From positions 44,271 through 108,270 of the forward strand of contig NZ_JADEWR010000021.1 in the NCBI RefSeq assembly GCF_015207525.1: a stretch of DNA of 64,000 bases, read 5' to 3'. The notes beneath the pieces are model-generated. The model searched no databases, was not told where the DNA came from, and was given only the letters and a program-made list of their open reading frames with translations. Source of the DNA: Nodosilinea sp. LEGE 06152. Lineage in GTDB: Bacteria; Cyanobacteriota; Cyanobacteriia; Phormidesmidales; Phormidesmidaceae. The position numbers and the translations under genes are program-made. Of this stretch, positions 43,062 through 52,819 are shown in pieces. Each line of letters begins with the position of its first letter. Within the stretch, counting starts at the first letter, position 1.

Positions 43062-44047
43062 GCTCCGTAGTACTCCTTGTACCAGGCTACAAATTTCCCA
43101 ATGCCTACCTCCAGCGGGGTGCTGGGCGCAAAGCCAACATCGGCCATCAGGTCACTGACATCGGCGTAGGTCGCAGGCACATCTCCCGGCTGCATCGGGC
43201 ACATTACCGTTTGCGCTGTTTTTCCCAGGGCTGACTCAATGATCTGGATGAAGCGCAGTAGCTCCACCGGCTGGTGGTTGCCAATGTTGTAAATCCTATA
43301 AGGGGCCTGGCTGTCGCTGCTGGTTTGGGCACCTGCTTTGGGAGTGTGCGCCATCACTCGCACCACCCCCTCTACAACGTCGTCCACGTAGGTAAAATCG
43401 CGCTTCATCTGGCCCTGGTTAAACACCTGGATAGGGCGATCACCCAAAATAGACTCAGCAAACTTAAAGTAGGCCATATCGGGCCGCCCCCAGGGGCCAT
43501 ATACCGTAAAAAATCGCAGCCCTGTCGTAGGGATTTGGTACAGGTTGCTATAGGCGTGGGCCATTAGCTCATTGGCTTTTTTGGTAGCCGCGTATAGCGA
43601 CACCGGGTAATCAACTCGATCATCCACCGAAAACGGCACTTTGCGGTTGGCCCCATACACCGAGCTGGATGACGCAAAGACCAGGTGATCGACCCCCATC
43701 AGGCGACACCCTTCTAACACGTTGAGAAACCCAGAGAGATTGCTGTCGGCGTAGGCAAACGGATTTTCAAGGGAGTAGCGCACCCCCGCCTGGGCCGCCA
43801 GGTGAACGACGTACTGAAAGCGATGGTTGCGAAACAGGGTCAGCATGCCTTCGCGATCGAACAGGTCGAGCTGCTCAAAGGTAAAGCCTTCATCGGGGGT
43901 GAGCTGAGCCAGGCGATCGCGCTTGAGGCCTACGTCGTAATAGTCATTGAGATTATCAATGCCGTAGACCCGCTGGCCGCTATCTAACAGCCGCCGAGCC
44001 ACAAATGAGCCAATAAATCCTGCTACCCCAGTCACCAGTACAGCGAT
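43058..44047 (-). CDS. NAD-dependent epimerase, UDP-glucuronate 4-epimerase type
   Basis: About 329 residues. NAD-binding GVAGFIG, then GIDNLNDYYDVGLKRDRL, HLAAQAGVRYSLENP, SSSSVYG, catalytic YAATKK and GPWGRPDM match UDP-glucuronate 4-epimerases supplying galacturonate for envelope polysaccharide. The only Shine-Dalgarno, GGAGG (44056-44060), is 8 bases before an in-frame ATC at 44047. The nearest common start, GTG 44035, is 20 bases from it and would remove the first beta strand (IAVLVTG). I therefore place the start at ATC 44047; a mutated or misread ATG is the alternative. Confidence 0.85.
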   Translation of the reverse strand: MAVLVTGVAGFIGSFVARRLLDSGQRVYGIDNLNDYYDVGLKRDRLAQLTPDEGFTFEQLDLFDREGMLTLFRNHRFQYVVHLAAQAGVRYSLENPFAYADSNLSGFLNVLEGCRLMGVDHLVFASSSSVYGANRKVPFSVDDRVDYPVSLYAATKKANELMAHAYSNLYQIPTTGLRFFTVYGPWGRPDMAYFKFAESILGDRPIQVFNQGQMKRDFTYVDDVVEGVVRVMAHTPKAGAQTSSDSQAPYRIYNIGNHQPVELLRFIQIIESALGKTAQTVMCPMQPGDVPATYADVSDLMADVGFAPSTPLEVGIGKFVAWYKEYYGA

Positions 44048-44266
44048 AACCGTAGCCTCCTAGGGCGAATCGATTGCATCCAAAATTGCACTCCGAAATT
44101 GCATCCAAAATAACCTCAGTTGCAGATGGTTTCGCCCCCAAAATCTTAAGTCTTTTGCCTAATTTTACCGATGGCGACCCTTGCCATCAGCCATTGCCGC
44201 CATCGGTGCTAGGATCAGGCCAAAGAAACCAAAAAGAATGGTAAGAGAGAAAGGACGTAGTCGTAC

Positions 44267-46417
44267 ATGCAAGAATTTGAAAAAACAATATCCTTTGGTG
44301 GTCGCGATATTCACCTGAGGGGTGGGCTGTTGGCTCCCCAAGCCGGGGGCGCAGTGCTAGTGCAGTCGGGAGAAACAGCCGTTTTGGTAACGGCAACCCG
44401 CTCGGCAGGACGTCAGGGCATCGACTTTTTGCCCCTGCTAGTTGACTACGAAGAGCGCCTCTACGCCGCCGGACGCATCCCCGGCGGATTTTTACGTCGG
44501 GAGGGTCGCCCCCCCGAACGCGCCACTCTGATTTCTCGCCTGATTGATCGCCCCATGCGGCCCCTGTTTCCGCAGTGGCTGCGCGACGACATTCAAATTG
44601 TTGCCACCACCTTGGCGATGGACGAACAGGTGCCCCCCGATGTGCTGGCCGCAACCGGCGCTTCAATTGCGGTGCTGCTGGCCAAAATTCCCTTCTACGG
44701 CCCCATGGCGGCGGTGCGCGTAGGCCTAGTCGGTGACGACTTTGTCATCAACCCCACCTACAGAGAAGTGGAAACCGGCGATTTAGACCTCATAGTTGCA
44801 GGTTCTCCCGACGGCGTCATTATGGTTGAAGCCGGGGCCAACCAGCTGCCTGAGGCCGATGTCATTGAAGCCATCGACTTTGGCTACGAGGTCGTGCAAG
44901 ACCTGATCAAAGCCCAGCTAGAGCTAATTAAAGACCTGGGCATTGAGATCGTCACCGAGCAGGAACCCGAAACCGACCCAACCCTGTCTACCTTTATTGA
45001 AGAAAAGACTGCTGCCGCCATTAAAGAGGTGCTGAAGCAGTTTAGCCTCACCAAGCCCGAGCGCGACGAAAAGCTAGACGCCATCAAAGAGGAGCTAGCC
45101 GCCGCTATTGAAGGCTTAGAGGACGACAACCCAGTCAAAGCAGCGGTAGCTGAGAATAGCAAAGCCCTGGGCAACACCTACAAGTCAGTCACCAAAAAGC
45201 TGATGCGGCAGCAGATCCTCGACGAGAAGGTGCGGGTCGATGGCCGTCAGCTCGATGAGGTACGCCCCATTTCGTGCCAGGTGGGGCTGTTGCCCAAACG
45301 GGTGCACGGGACCGGGCTGTTTCGGCGTGGGCTGACCCAGGTGATGTCGGTGACTACCCTGGGCACCCCTGGCGATGCCCAGATGATGGATGACCTCCAC
45401 CCCGACGAAGAGAAGCGCTACCTGCACCACTACAATTTCCCCCCCTACTCGGTGGGAGAAACTCGGCCCATGCGATCGCCCGGTCGCCGCGAGATTGGTC
45501 ATGGTGCCCTAGCCGAGCGAGCGCTGGTGCCGGTGCTGCCGCCCAAGGAAGAGTTTCCCTACGTGATCCGCGTCGTGTCGGAAGTGCTGTCGTCTAACGG
45601 CTCTACTTCGATGGGTTCGGTGTGTGGCTCTACCCTGTCGCTGATGGATGCCGGGGTGCCCATTACCAAGCCGGTCAGCGGAGCCGCCATGGGGTTGATT
45701 AAAGAAGGCGAAGAAGTTCGCATTCTCACCGATATCCAGGGCATTGAAGACTTCCTAGGCGACATGGACTTCAAAGTTGCTGGCACCGACAGCGGCATTA
45801 CCGCCCTGCAGATGGACATGAAAATCACCGGCCTGCCTATGAAGGTAATCGCCGACGCCATCAACCAGGCCAAGCCCGCCCGGCTGCATATCCTAGAGAA
45901 AATGCTGGCCACCATTGACACTCCCAGAACGGAGCTGTCGCCCTACGCCCCACGCCTGATCAGCTTCAAGATTGACCCTGAGTTAATCGGTATGGTGATT
46001 GGCCCCGGCGGCAAGAAGATCAAAGGAATTACCGAGCAAACGGGAGCCAAAGTCGATATCAACGACGACGGCACTGTGACTGTGTCCTCCATCGAAGGCG
46101 AAAAGGCTCTACAGGCCAAAGCTCTGATCGAGGCCATTGTCTTCAAACCCGCCGCAGGCGACGTGTTTGTGGGTAAGGTAACCCGCGTCATCCCCATTGG
46201 GGCTTTTGTAGAGTTTATGCCTGGACAGGAAGGCATGATTCACATTTCGCAGCTCGCCGACTATCGGGTGGCCAAGGTTGAAGATGAAGTCAACGTTGAC
46301 GACGAAGTCATCGTCAAGGTGCGTGAAATTGACGGTCGTGGTCGCATCAACCTGACCCGCCTCAACATTCACCCCGATGAGGCCGCAGCGGCGCGCGAGG
46401 CAGCGGCACTGCGCTAG
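44267..46417 (+). CDS. pnp: Polyribonucleotide nucleotidyltransferase (PNPase)
   Basis: 716 residues, full length. Two RNase PH domains (the second with GLFRRGLTQVMSVTTLG and FPPYSVGETRPMRSPGRREIGHG) flank an all-helical linker. A KH domain (GMVIGPGGKKIKGITEQTGAKVDI) and an S1 domain (GKVTRVIPIGAFVEFMPGQEGMIHISQ) close the protein. It degrades RNA 3' to 5' using phosphate and adds tails. AGGA precedes the ATG by about 11 bases. A strong terminator follows. Confidence 0.98.
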   Translation: MQEFEKTISFGGRDIHLRGGLLAPQAGGAVLVQSGETAVLVTATRSAGRQGIDFLPLLVDYEERLYAAGRIPGGFLRREGRPPERATLISRLIDRPMRPLFPQWLRDDIQIVATTLAMDEQVPPDVLAATGASIAVLLAKIPFYGPMAAVRVGLVGDDFVINPTYREVETGDLDLIVAGSPDGVIMVEAGANQLPEADVIEAIDFGYEVVQDLIKAQLELIKDLGIEIVTEQEPETDPTLSTFIEEKTAAAIKEVLKQFSLTKPERDEKLDAIKEELAAAIEGLEDDNPVKAAVAENSKALGNTYKSVTKKLMRQQILDEKVRVDGRQLDEVRPISCQVGLLPKRVHGTGLFRRGLTQVMSVTTLGTPGDAQMMDDLHPDEEKRYLHHYNFPPYSVGETRPMRSPGRREIGHGALAERALVPVLPPKEEFPYVIRVVSEVLSSNGSTSMGSVCGSTLSLMDAGVPITKPVSGAAMGLIKEGEEVRILTDIQGIEDFLGDMDFKVAGTDSGITALQMDMKITGLPMKVIADAINQAKPARLHILEKMLATIDTPRTELSPYAPRLISFKIDPELIGMVIGPGGKKIKGITEQTGAKVDINDDGTVTVSSIEGEKALQAKALIEAIVFKPAAGDVFVGKVTRVIPIGAFVEFMPGQEGMIHISQLADYRVAKVEDEVNVDDEVIVKVREIDGRGRINLTRLNIHPDEAAAAREAAALR

Positions 46418-46513
46418 AGCAGTGGAGAGATGAGGGGCTGAGGAGGTGAGGCGATCGCTCTCATCTCCCCATTCCTCCATCTTCTCTACATCCTCATCTT
46501 TCCCCTTACCCTG

Positions 46514-46556
46514 CCCCCGAATCAAACGTTGCACGCCGCAACATTTGATTCGGGGG
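46514..46556 (+). terminator. pnp terminator
   Basis: CCCCCGAATCAAA (46514-46526) pairs perfectly with TTTGATTCGGGGG (46544-46556), then TTCTTTTCTT. About 100 bases after the pnp stop; the stretch between is a pyrimidine-rich CTCATCTCC-type tract. Confidence 0.8.
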
Positions 46557-46611
46557 TTCTTTTCTTAGTACGATGCAATTCTGTATACCTAGCCTCTAAC
46601 CTCAAAACATC

Positions 46612-47337
46612 GTGCGAAAAATTGTTATTGCTGGCAACTGGAAAATGTACAAGACCCAGGGCGAGACCCTGGATTTTTTGCGTCATTTTTTGGGGCAACT
46701 GACCGATACACCCGACGGGCGCGAAATCGTGCTGTGTGCCCCATTTACGGCCCTAGGAGCACTGTCTAAAAGTCTGCATGGAGCCAGAATTAAAGTCGGT
46801 GCCCAGAATATTCACTGGATGCCCGAAGGTGCCTTTACTGGTGAAATCTCGGGGGATATGCTGCGCGAGCTGGGGGTGCGCTACGTAATTGTGGGCCACA
46901 GCGAGCGTCGCCAGTACTTTGCCGACACCGACGAAACGGTGAACATGCGCCTGCAGGCCGCCCAGAAATGCGGCCTCACCCCAATTTTGTGCGTGGGTGA
47001 AACCAAAACCCAGCGCGATGCTGGCGAAACTGAGGCGGTGATTGCTACCCAGATTGAGAAGGGCTTGGTGGATGTTGACCAGAACAATTTGATTATTGCC
47101 TACGAACCCATCTGGGCGATTGGCACTGGCGACACCTGCGAGTCGACCGATGCCAACCAGGTAATTGGCGGCATTCGCAAGCTGCTTAAAAATCCCGATG
47201 TCAGTATTCAGTACGGTGGCTCGGTCAAACCCAGCAATGTCGATGAGCTGATGGCCCAGCCTGAGATTGACGGGGCCCTGGTTGGCGGGGCCAGCCTGGA
47301 GCCCGACAGCTTTGCCCGCATTGTCAACTTTCAGTGA
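46612..47337 (+). CDS. tpiA: Triosephosphate isomerase
   Basis: 241 residues starting with GTG at 46612 (MRKIVIAGNWKMYKT). Catalytic residues are seen in NWKMYK (Lys), VGHSERR (His) and AYEPIWAIGTG (Glu), with the phosphate loop QYGGSVKPSN and GALVGGASL. It interconverts dihydroxyacetone phosphate and glyceraldehyde 3-phosphate in glycolysis and the Calvin cycle. Confidence 0.98.
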   Translation: MRKIVIAGNWKMYKTQGETLDFLRHFLGQLTDTPDGREIVLCAPFTALGALSKSLHGARIKVGAQNIHWMPEGAFTGEISGDMLRELGVRYVIVGHSERRQYFADTDETVNMRLQAAQKCGLTPILCVGETKTQRDAGETEAVIATQIEKGLVDVDQNNLIIAYEPIWAIGTGDTCESTDANQVIGGIRKLLKNPDVSIQYGGSVKPSNVDELMAQPEIDGALVGGASLEPDSFARIVNFQ

Positions 47338-47481
47338 CCTGGGGCACCATCTGCCCTACTTTCTAAAGTCATCCTGGCGAAATCGAGGCACTTGAGGGCT
47401 AAAACCTAGAATAAGTGGACGCCCGGCACTGACCGAAGGCGCTAGTCTGGCGCACTTGTTTGAGGAATTGAAGGGTCGACC

Positions 47482-48156
47482 ATGAATGTACTGGTGATAG
47501 ATGTTGGCGGTAGTAACGTCAAGATTCTAGCGACGGGCCAAACCGAAGCCCGTAAGTTTGCCTCTGGCCCTACCCTGACGCCAGAGGCTATGGTAGCCGG
47601 AGTCAAGGAACTGGCGGGCGACTGGGCCTATGAGGCGGTGGCGATCGGCTATCCCGGACTGGTGCAGAAGGGGGTGATCACCAAAGAGCCCCACAATCTG
47701 GCTCCCGGCTGGATCGGGTTTGACTGGGAAGCGGCTTTTGGCTACCCGGTTCGCATCATCAACGATGCGGCTATGCAGGCTCTGGGCAGCTACGAGAGCG
47801 GTACCATGCTCTTTTTAGGCCTGGGCACCGGACTGGGGTCAGCCATGGTGGTAGAGGGGGTAGTTGTGCCCCTGGAGCTGGCCCATCTTCCCTACAAAAA
47901 AGGCACCTACGAGCACTATCTGGGCAAGCGGGCTCTGGAACGGCTGGGCAAAAAGAAGTGGCGTGAGTATGTAGAAACCTGTGTGAGTCAGTTGACGGCA
48001 GCGCTACAGCTCGATGATGTCGTGATCGGCGGTGGTCAGATCAAGGTGCTAAAAGAACTCCCTACGGGCTGTCGCCCCGGCCACAATAGCAACGCCTTTG
48101 TGGGTGGATTTCGCCTCTGGGAACCCGGCCGAGAGCGCTTTACGGCTACTACCTAG
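47482..48156 (+). CDS. ROK-family polyphosphate glucokinase-like protein
   Basis: 224 residues. ROK/ASKHA kinase features: VLVIDVGGSNVKI phosphate loop, AIGYPGLVQKG, INDAAMQALGSY with the catalytic aspartate, FLGLGTGLGSAMVVEG, and IGGGQIKVL near the end. It resembles PpgK, which phosphorylates glucose with polyphosphate or ATP; the phosphate donor cannot be told from sequence alone. It follows tpiA, a sensible sugar-metabolism context, 144 bases apart. Confidence 0.83.
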   Translation: MNVLVIDVGGSNVKILATGQTEARKFASGPTLTPEAMVAGVKELAGDWAYEAVAIGYPGLVQKGVITKEPHNLAPGWIGFDWEAAFGYPVRIINDAAMQALGSYESGTMLFLGLGTGLGSAMVVEGVVVPLELAHLPYKKGTYEHYLGKRALERLGKKKWREYVETCVSQLTAALQLDDVVIGGGQIKVLKELPTGCRPGHNSNAFVGGFRLWEPGRERFTATT

Positions 48157-48193
48157 AGCATCGGTACAGCATCTACACTTGTATAGGTCATAG

Positions 48194-48967
48194 CTAGGGT
48201 GTCGGCTGATCGGCAACGCTTTCTGGCTGGCTGGCATCGCAGCCTTGGGAAGGGTTAATGGGTTGCACATAGCCCTGGTTGTAGGTGCTGCCATCGGGCA
48301 TGGTGGCAAACTCTAGCCGTGCCCCGGTCAGGTTAGCGTTGGTGAGATCGGCCTCGTAGAGGTCGGCGTAGCGCAGGTCGGCCCCGCGCAGATCGGCGTT
48401 AGACAGATCGGCCTGGCGCAAAATAGCGCCGTAGAGGCTGGCCTCTGAGAGATTGGCCTGGCGCAGCTGAGCTGAACAGAGAGCGGCATCGCGCAGTTCG
48501 GCCTGGGTAAGCGAGGCGTTGGTCAGGTCGGCTTTCACCAGGCTGGCATGGAGCATTTGGGCCTGGCTCAGGTCGGCCTGCACCAGAATCGCTTCTGACA
48601 GGTCAGCTCCCTGGAGATTGACCTGATGCAGGGTGGCCTGGGTGAGGTTGGCCTGGTGCAGCACGGCGTTGATCAGCTGGGTGCCGTTCAGGTTGGCCTC
48701 GGCCATATTGGCCGCTCGAAAATTTTGGTTGCTGAGGTCTTGGCCACTGAGGTCGGTGGCGGCCAGGTCACACCGCTGGCAGCGGCGATCGCCGCTTGCA
48801 TTGGGGGGTGCGATCGCCGATCGCGCGGTAGCGACCGTTTCTGTGGCGACATCGGTAGCGGCATCGAGGGCTTGGTAACGGCTCAGCTGCTCACGCGCCA
48901 CCCGCAGTGCCGTCGGGGTAACGGCCGTTAAGAGCACCAGCAGGCTGACTAATATATTCCACCGCAT
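48194..48967 (-). CDS. Pentapeptide-repeat protein with N-terminal membrane anchor
   Basis: 257 residues. One hydrophobic N-terminal segment (WNILVSLLVLLTAVTPTALRV) precedes about 25 tandem A(D/N)LxX repeats (residues 80-215), which fold as a right-handed quadrilateral beta helix. A CQRCD motif precedes the repeats. Such proteins are numerous in cyanobacteria and mostly of unknown role. Confidence 0.88.
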   Translation of the reverse strand: MRWNILVSLLVLLTAVTPTALRVAREQLSRYQALDAATDVATETVATARSAIAPPNASGDRRCQRCDLAATDLSGQDLSNQNFRAANMAEANLNGTQLINAVLHQANLTQATLHQVNLQGADLSEAILVQADLSQAQMLHASLVKADLTNASLTQAELRDAALCSAQLRQANLSEASLYGAILRQADLSNADLRGADLRYADLYEADLTNANLTGARLEFATMPDGSTYNQGYVQPINPSQGCDASQPESVADQPTP

Positions 48968-49260
48968 AGGCTAAGCCGGAGAGCCGGTTCAGAGAGGTTG
49001 CACTCCAATACTCAGAGATGCCGTGGTCAATCAGGACGGCCAGCATTAAGTTGCGATAGCGGTGGGCGGGTTTTTATGAAGGAAATCAAACCGTTGCTAA
49101 GGAGCGCTGGGATGGCCGTATAAATACGTAGACGCGCCCGAGGTTTCATCAAAGTATCACAGAGTACTGGTGGGGAATTCGCAGATTCTTGCTGGTCTAT
49201 TGCGTATTCTGGGGGAGATCCCGTCGAGGGTGGCCTGCTCAACTCAGTATGTTCCCTGTT

Positions 49261-50025
49261 ATGGATAATTCACCGTTTCGTCGTATTGTTTTGCCCGCCC
49301 TGCTCGCCTCTAGCGCTGGGTTTGCCGCCCTCACCTGGCCCATGGCCTCTGACCAGGCCGTGCAGGTGTCCGAGCGGCTCCCTGAACCCTTTAGCCGCTG
49401 GGCCGACTCAGCCCTAATTCCCCATCAGCACAAAGAGTTTTCGATTCGCTATATCGGCTTTGCGATTCTATCGAGCGTTGCCATTGGCATTGGCACCGCT
49501 GAGGTCATGCGATCGCAGCAGGGGCGATCGCAGCGTCGCCAGAGCCTACTCAATGAGGTACTGGAAGCAGCCAGCGATCGCCCACTAGTCGACCCCACCG
49601 ATATAGACTACGCCGTTGCTACGCCCGGTGCCGAAGCCGCCCCACCAGCGGAAACCGAGCGTCCTACCGTCGCCCTTGACTGGAGCAGCCTGCTGCAGGG
49701 CACGGCCAAAACCAGCCCTCCAGACTCGGACCCGACCGATGCCGGGCTGCTCTCCACGGCCCTAGAAGACCACGCTCTGTATCACATTCAGGGGGCCAAC
49801 CAGCAACAGTGTTTGGCCCTTGCCGTAGAGGGCGCATACTACCGCTACTACCGCAGCCGCCCCGACGTAGACAAAGCCCAGAAGCTGGTGCAGCAGCTGC
49901 AGCAGCAGGGTAAACAAGTGATCGCCACAGTAGATGACAACAGCTATGTCGTGTGGGTGCGGGAGTCAGAGTCACCCCAGCAAGTGGTGCCGTGGCCCCG
50001 CCTGACGATCGCCCAGCAGGGGTGA
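49261..50025 (+). CDS. Membrane-associated protein of unknown function
   Basis: About 254 residues from ATG 49261. Two membrane helices (about 9-28 and 63-80), an Ala/Pro-rich linker, then a globular C-terminus (HALYHIQGANQQQCLALAVEGAYYRYYRSRPDVDKAQKLVQQLQQQGKQ). The frame is open back to 49189, but the shorter start gives a normal signal anchor. I recognise no family. The preceding 48968-49260 region holds only promoter sequence. Confidence 0.65.
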   Translation: MDNSPFRRIVLPALLASSAGFAALTWPMASDQAVQVSERLPEPFSRWADSALIPHQHKEFSIRYIGFAILSSVAIGIGTAEVMRSQQGRSQRRQSLLNEVLEAASDRPLVDPTDIDYAVATPGAEAAPPAETERPTVALDWSSLLQGTAKTSPPDSDPTDAGLLSTALEDHALYHIQGANQQQCLALAVEGAYYRYYRSRPDVDKAQKLVQQLQQQGKQVIATVDDNSYVVWVRESESPQQVVPWPRLTIAQQG

Positions 50026-50088
50026 CCCGGTAGGCAAACGATAGCCGATCGCTGACTATAGCCGTGCAATGTTGAGCAGTACAAAAGC

Positions 50089-51105
50089 ATGAATCTCAAA
50101 ACGCTAGAACATCTTTGGACAGCTTTTGTGGAGGGGGAGCGAGATTTTACCGGCATCAATCTGGCCGGGGCCGACCTTAACCACTGGAGCCTGGCCAGAG
50201 TCGATTTTTGGGGCGCTGACTTTAGTCGAGCCAACCTCACCAAGGCCAACTTTCGCCGCGCTAACCTCAAGCAGGCCCAGTTTAGCGATGCCAATTTATC
50301 GGGAGCCGATCTGCGCTGGGCCGATCTGCGAGAAGCGGTGCTCACCGGAGCAGACCTCGATGCCGCTCGCCTAGAAGGTGCCCTGTATAACGCTCGAACT
50401 CAGTTTCCCGAAGGATTTAACCCTAGCGAAGCCAGCATGTGGAGCCTAGAACCAGGTGCTTCCCTAGCCACTAAAGATCTGCGCGAGCGCGACCTCGGGG
50501 GCGCTGACTTGACCGCCGCCGATCTGAGCGGTGCGCTGTTGGTCAACAGTCAGCTGTTTGGGGTCGTGCTGAAAAAGGCCAATCTGCTCAGCGCCCTCAT
50601 GGGTGATAGCGACCTGCGCTATGCCGACCTGCGCCAGGCCACCCTGATGCTGGCCGACCTGCGTGGGGCCGACCTGCGCGGGGCCGACCTGCGCGGGGCC
50701 AACCTGATTGGCACCAACCTGCGGGGGTGCCAACTGGCCGCCACCAACTTAGAAGGAGCGCTCTACTCCGACAGCACTCAGTTTCCCCGTGGGTTTCAGT
50801 TGCCCAAAACCCTGCACCATTTGGCTCCGGGGGCATCGCTGTGGGGGGCTGACCTCAGCGGGGCCAGGCTCACCGGAGTAGACCTCAGCGGGGCCAATTT
50901 GGCGGGGGCCAACCTCATGCACGCCGACCTCTGGGGAGCCTGTTTGGCGAACGCCGACCTATCGGGGGCCAACCTGCTGGGAGCCAACCTGCTGGGCACC
51001 GACCTATCAGGGGCCAACCTCAACCAGACCAACCTCATGCAGGCGATTATCGATCTGCCGGGGGAGCGAGCCCCGATGGTTGCTCTCAACGGCCAGACGG
51101 CTTGA
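50089..51105 (+). CDS. Pentapeptide-repeat protein
   Basis: 338 residues without signal peptide. Three blocks of A(D/N)LxX repeats (about 22-90, 138-215 and 255-315) are separated by two related non-repeat inserts, each containing LEGALYN/DS..TQFPxGF...PGASL. The duplication of this insert suggests the gene grew by internal duplication. Cytoplasmic beta-helix protein; function unknown. Confidence 0.9.
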   Translation: MNLKTLEHLWTAFVEGERDFTGINLAGADLNHWSLARVDFWGADFSRANLTKANFRRANLKQAQFSDANLSGADLRWADLREAVLTGADLDAARLEGALYNARTQFPEGFNPSEASMWSLEPGASLATKDLRERDLGGADLTAADLSGALLVNSQLFGVVLKKANLLSALMGDSDLRYADLRQATLMLADLRGADLRGADLRGANLIGTNLRGCQLAATNLEGALYSDSTQFPRGFQLPKTLHHLAPGASLWGADLSGARLTGVDLSGANLAGANLMHADLWGACLANADLSGANLLGANLLGTDLSGANLNQTNLMQAIIDLPGERAPMVALNGQTA

Positions 51106-51165
51106 GGGTGATGGGTGAAGCTGTACTGAGCGTTGTCTAGGAACTACCTGCGATCGCCCTCATCA

Positions 51166-52359
51166 CTAAAGCAGCGTCATTTGGCTGCCGTCGTTGGGTA
51201 GAGCCTCGTCGTAGCCCAGGTGGCGACGGGCGGCGGGGGTCACCATTCGCCCTCGGGGAGTACGCTGCAGATAGCCAATTTGCAGCAGGTAGGGTTCGTA
51301 GACCTCCTCAATGGTTTGGGGGTCTTCGCCAGTCGAGGCGGCCATCGTATCAAGGCCAACGGGGCCACCGCCAAAGTTTTCAACCATCACCGAGAGCAGA
51401 CGGCGATCGGTCCAGTCGAGGCCGCAGGGGTCAACGTTAAATAGCTCCAGGGCTTCGGCCGCCAGGGTCGCCGTTATTGCACCAGCCGCCTTGACCTCTA
51501 CGTAGTCGCGCACCCGCCGCAGCAGGCGGTTGGCAATGCGGGGTGTGCCTCGGGCGCGGCGAGCGATTTCTTCGGCCCCAGCGGGTTCGATGGGGGTTTT
51601 TAGCACGTCGGCGGTGCGCAGCACAATGGGAGTCAGCTCGTCGATTTCGTAAAACCGCAGCCGCTGAATCAGACCAAAGCGATCGCGCAGGGGCGAACTT
51701 AGTGCCCCAACCCGCGTTGTCGCCCCCACCAGCGTAAACGGGCAGAGCGGAATGCTGCGGGTGCGAGCCGACTGCCCCTTGCCGATGGTGATATCGAGCC
51801 GAGAGTCCTCCATCGCCGGGTACAAAATTTCTTCCGTTACCCGGGGCAGCCGGTGAATTTCGTCAATAAACAGCACATCGCCGGGCTTGAGACTCACCAG
51901 CAAACCGGCAATATCGCGGGGACGCTCTAGGGCTGGGGCGGTCGTAATTTTGCAGGTTACCCCCATTTCCTCAGCCAAAATCAGGGCCATGGTGGTCTTG
52001 CCTAGTCCCGGCGGCCCATAGAGCAGCAGGTGGTCGAGCGGTTCTTGCCGTGACTGAGCTGCCTGAATCGCAATTCCCAGAACTTCTTTTAACGCCGCCT
52101 GACCGATGTAGTCCTGCAGGCGCTGGGGGCGCAGGCTGTCTTCTGGGGCTGTAGTTGTTATTGCCGCATCCGTTGCCGCACCCGCAGACTCAGCCTGGAT
52201 GTCTTCTGGCTGCATGTCGCCCCCTTTGACCAACGAGAGCAGCGGCTGCAGGGTCTCAGCATCGGCAGGTGGCGCTGACGGTTTAGACCTAGTCGCCTTA
52301 GTCTTAGCCGCCTTGGGCTTGGCCGAGTCGTCGGGAGTATGGGAAGAGACAATGGCCAT
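51166..52359 (-). CDS. ruvB: Holliday junction branch-migration ATPase RuvB
   Basis: 397 residues. AAA+ signatures are LLLYGPPGLGKTT (Walker A), VLFIDEIHRLPR (Walker B), GATTRVGALSSPLRDRFG (sensor 1 and arginine finger region) and RGTPRIANRLLRRVRD, followed by the winged helix. The first 65 residues are an Ala/Lys-rich, poorly conserved extension, seen in several cyanobacterial RuvB proteins. ATG 52359 or the upstream start 52371 are both possible. Confidence 0.96.
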   Translation of the reverse strand: MAIVSSHTPDDSAKPKAAKTKATRSKPSAPPADAETLQPLLSLVKGGDMQPEDIQAESAGAATDAAITTTAPEDSLRPQRLQDYIGQAALKEVLGIAIQAAQSRQEPLDHLLLYGPPGLGKTTMALILAEEMGVTCKITTAPALERPRDIAGLLVSLKPGDVLFIDEIHRLPRVTEEILYPAMEDSRLDITIGKGQSARTRSIPLCPFTLVGATTRVGALSSPLRDRFGLIQRLRFYEIDELTPIVLRTADVLKTPIEPAGAEEIARRARGTPRIANRLLRRVRDYVEVKAAGAITATLAAEALELFNVDPCGLDWTDRRLLSVMVENFGGGPVGLDTMAASTGEDPQTIEEVYEPYLLQIGYLQRTPRGRMVTPAARRHLGYDEALPNDGSQMTLL

Positions 52360-52428
52360 AGAGGAACCCAAGGGTCAGCCCCCCTATGATACTGTGGTGC
52401 ATTTGCACTATCAAGCCATTGGCCAGCC

Positions 52429-52638
52429 CTACAGCAGAATGAGCAGCCCCAGGCCAAAACCAGCTAGACCCATCATCGCTGGGCCAAAGCCAGTCTCACC
52501 GGCCTCTGGGGGAACGCTGAGATCTTTTTCAAAATCGCACTTGAGGCAGTGATACACCGTGGGCTTGTACTCCACAATGCTGTGCACGCCGCACTTAGGA
52601 CATTGCACGCTAGGCGGAGTGAGGGTAGATACAGTCAT
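52429..52638 (-). CDS. Small zinc-ribbon membrane protein
   Basis: 69 residues. A zinc ribbon (CPKCGVHSIVEY...YHCLKCDFEKD) is followed by a C-terminal hydrophobic helix (GPAMMGLAGFGLGLLILL). It is probably anchored to the membrane with the ribbon in the cytoplasm. Function unknown; it lies upstream of ruvB on the same strand. Confidence 0.75.
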   Translation of the reverse strand: MTVSTLTPPSVQCPKCGVHSIVEYKPTVYHCLKCDFEKDLSVPPEAGETGFGPAMMGLAGFGLGLLILL

Positions 52639-52819
52639 GGCTACACACCTGATGAATAAAGGGCTATTAGCGAACCTTCAACCTGAACCTGGGTTAACGT
52701 TCGTTGGTCAACATCAGGAAACACAGCTATTAGCATGGAACACAAGCCCAATCTGCACGAGGGGAAAAACTTCTGAAAAATTCTGTTCTGAATTCAGGAA
52801 TTCTTTCCCCAAGCAAGTG

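Noticed and set aside
44187..44666. 159-codon minus-strand ORF
   Set aside because: Antisense to the conserved pnp start; shadow of a high-GC gene.
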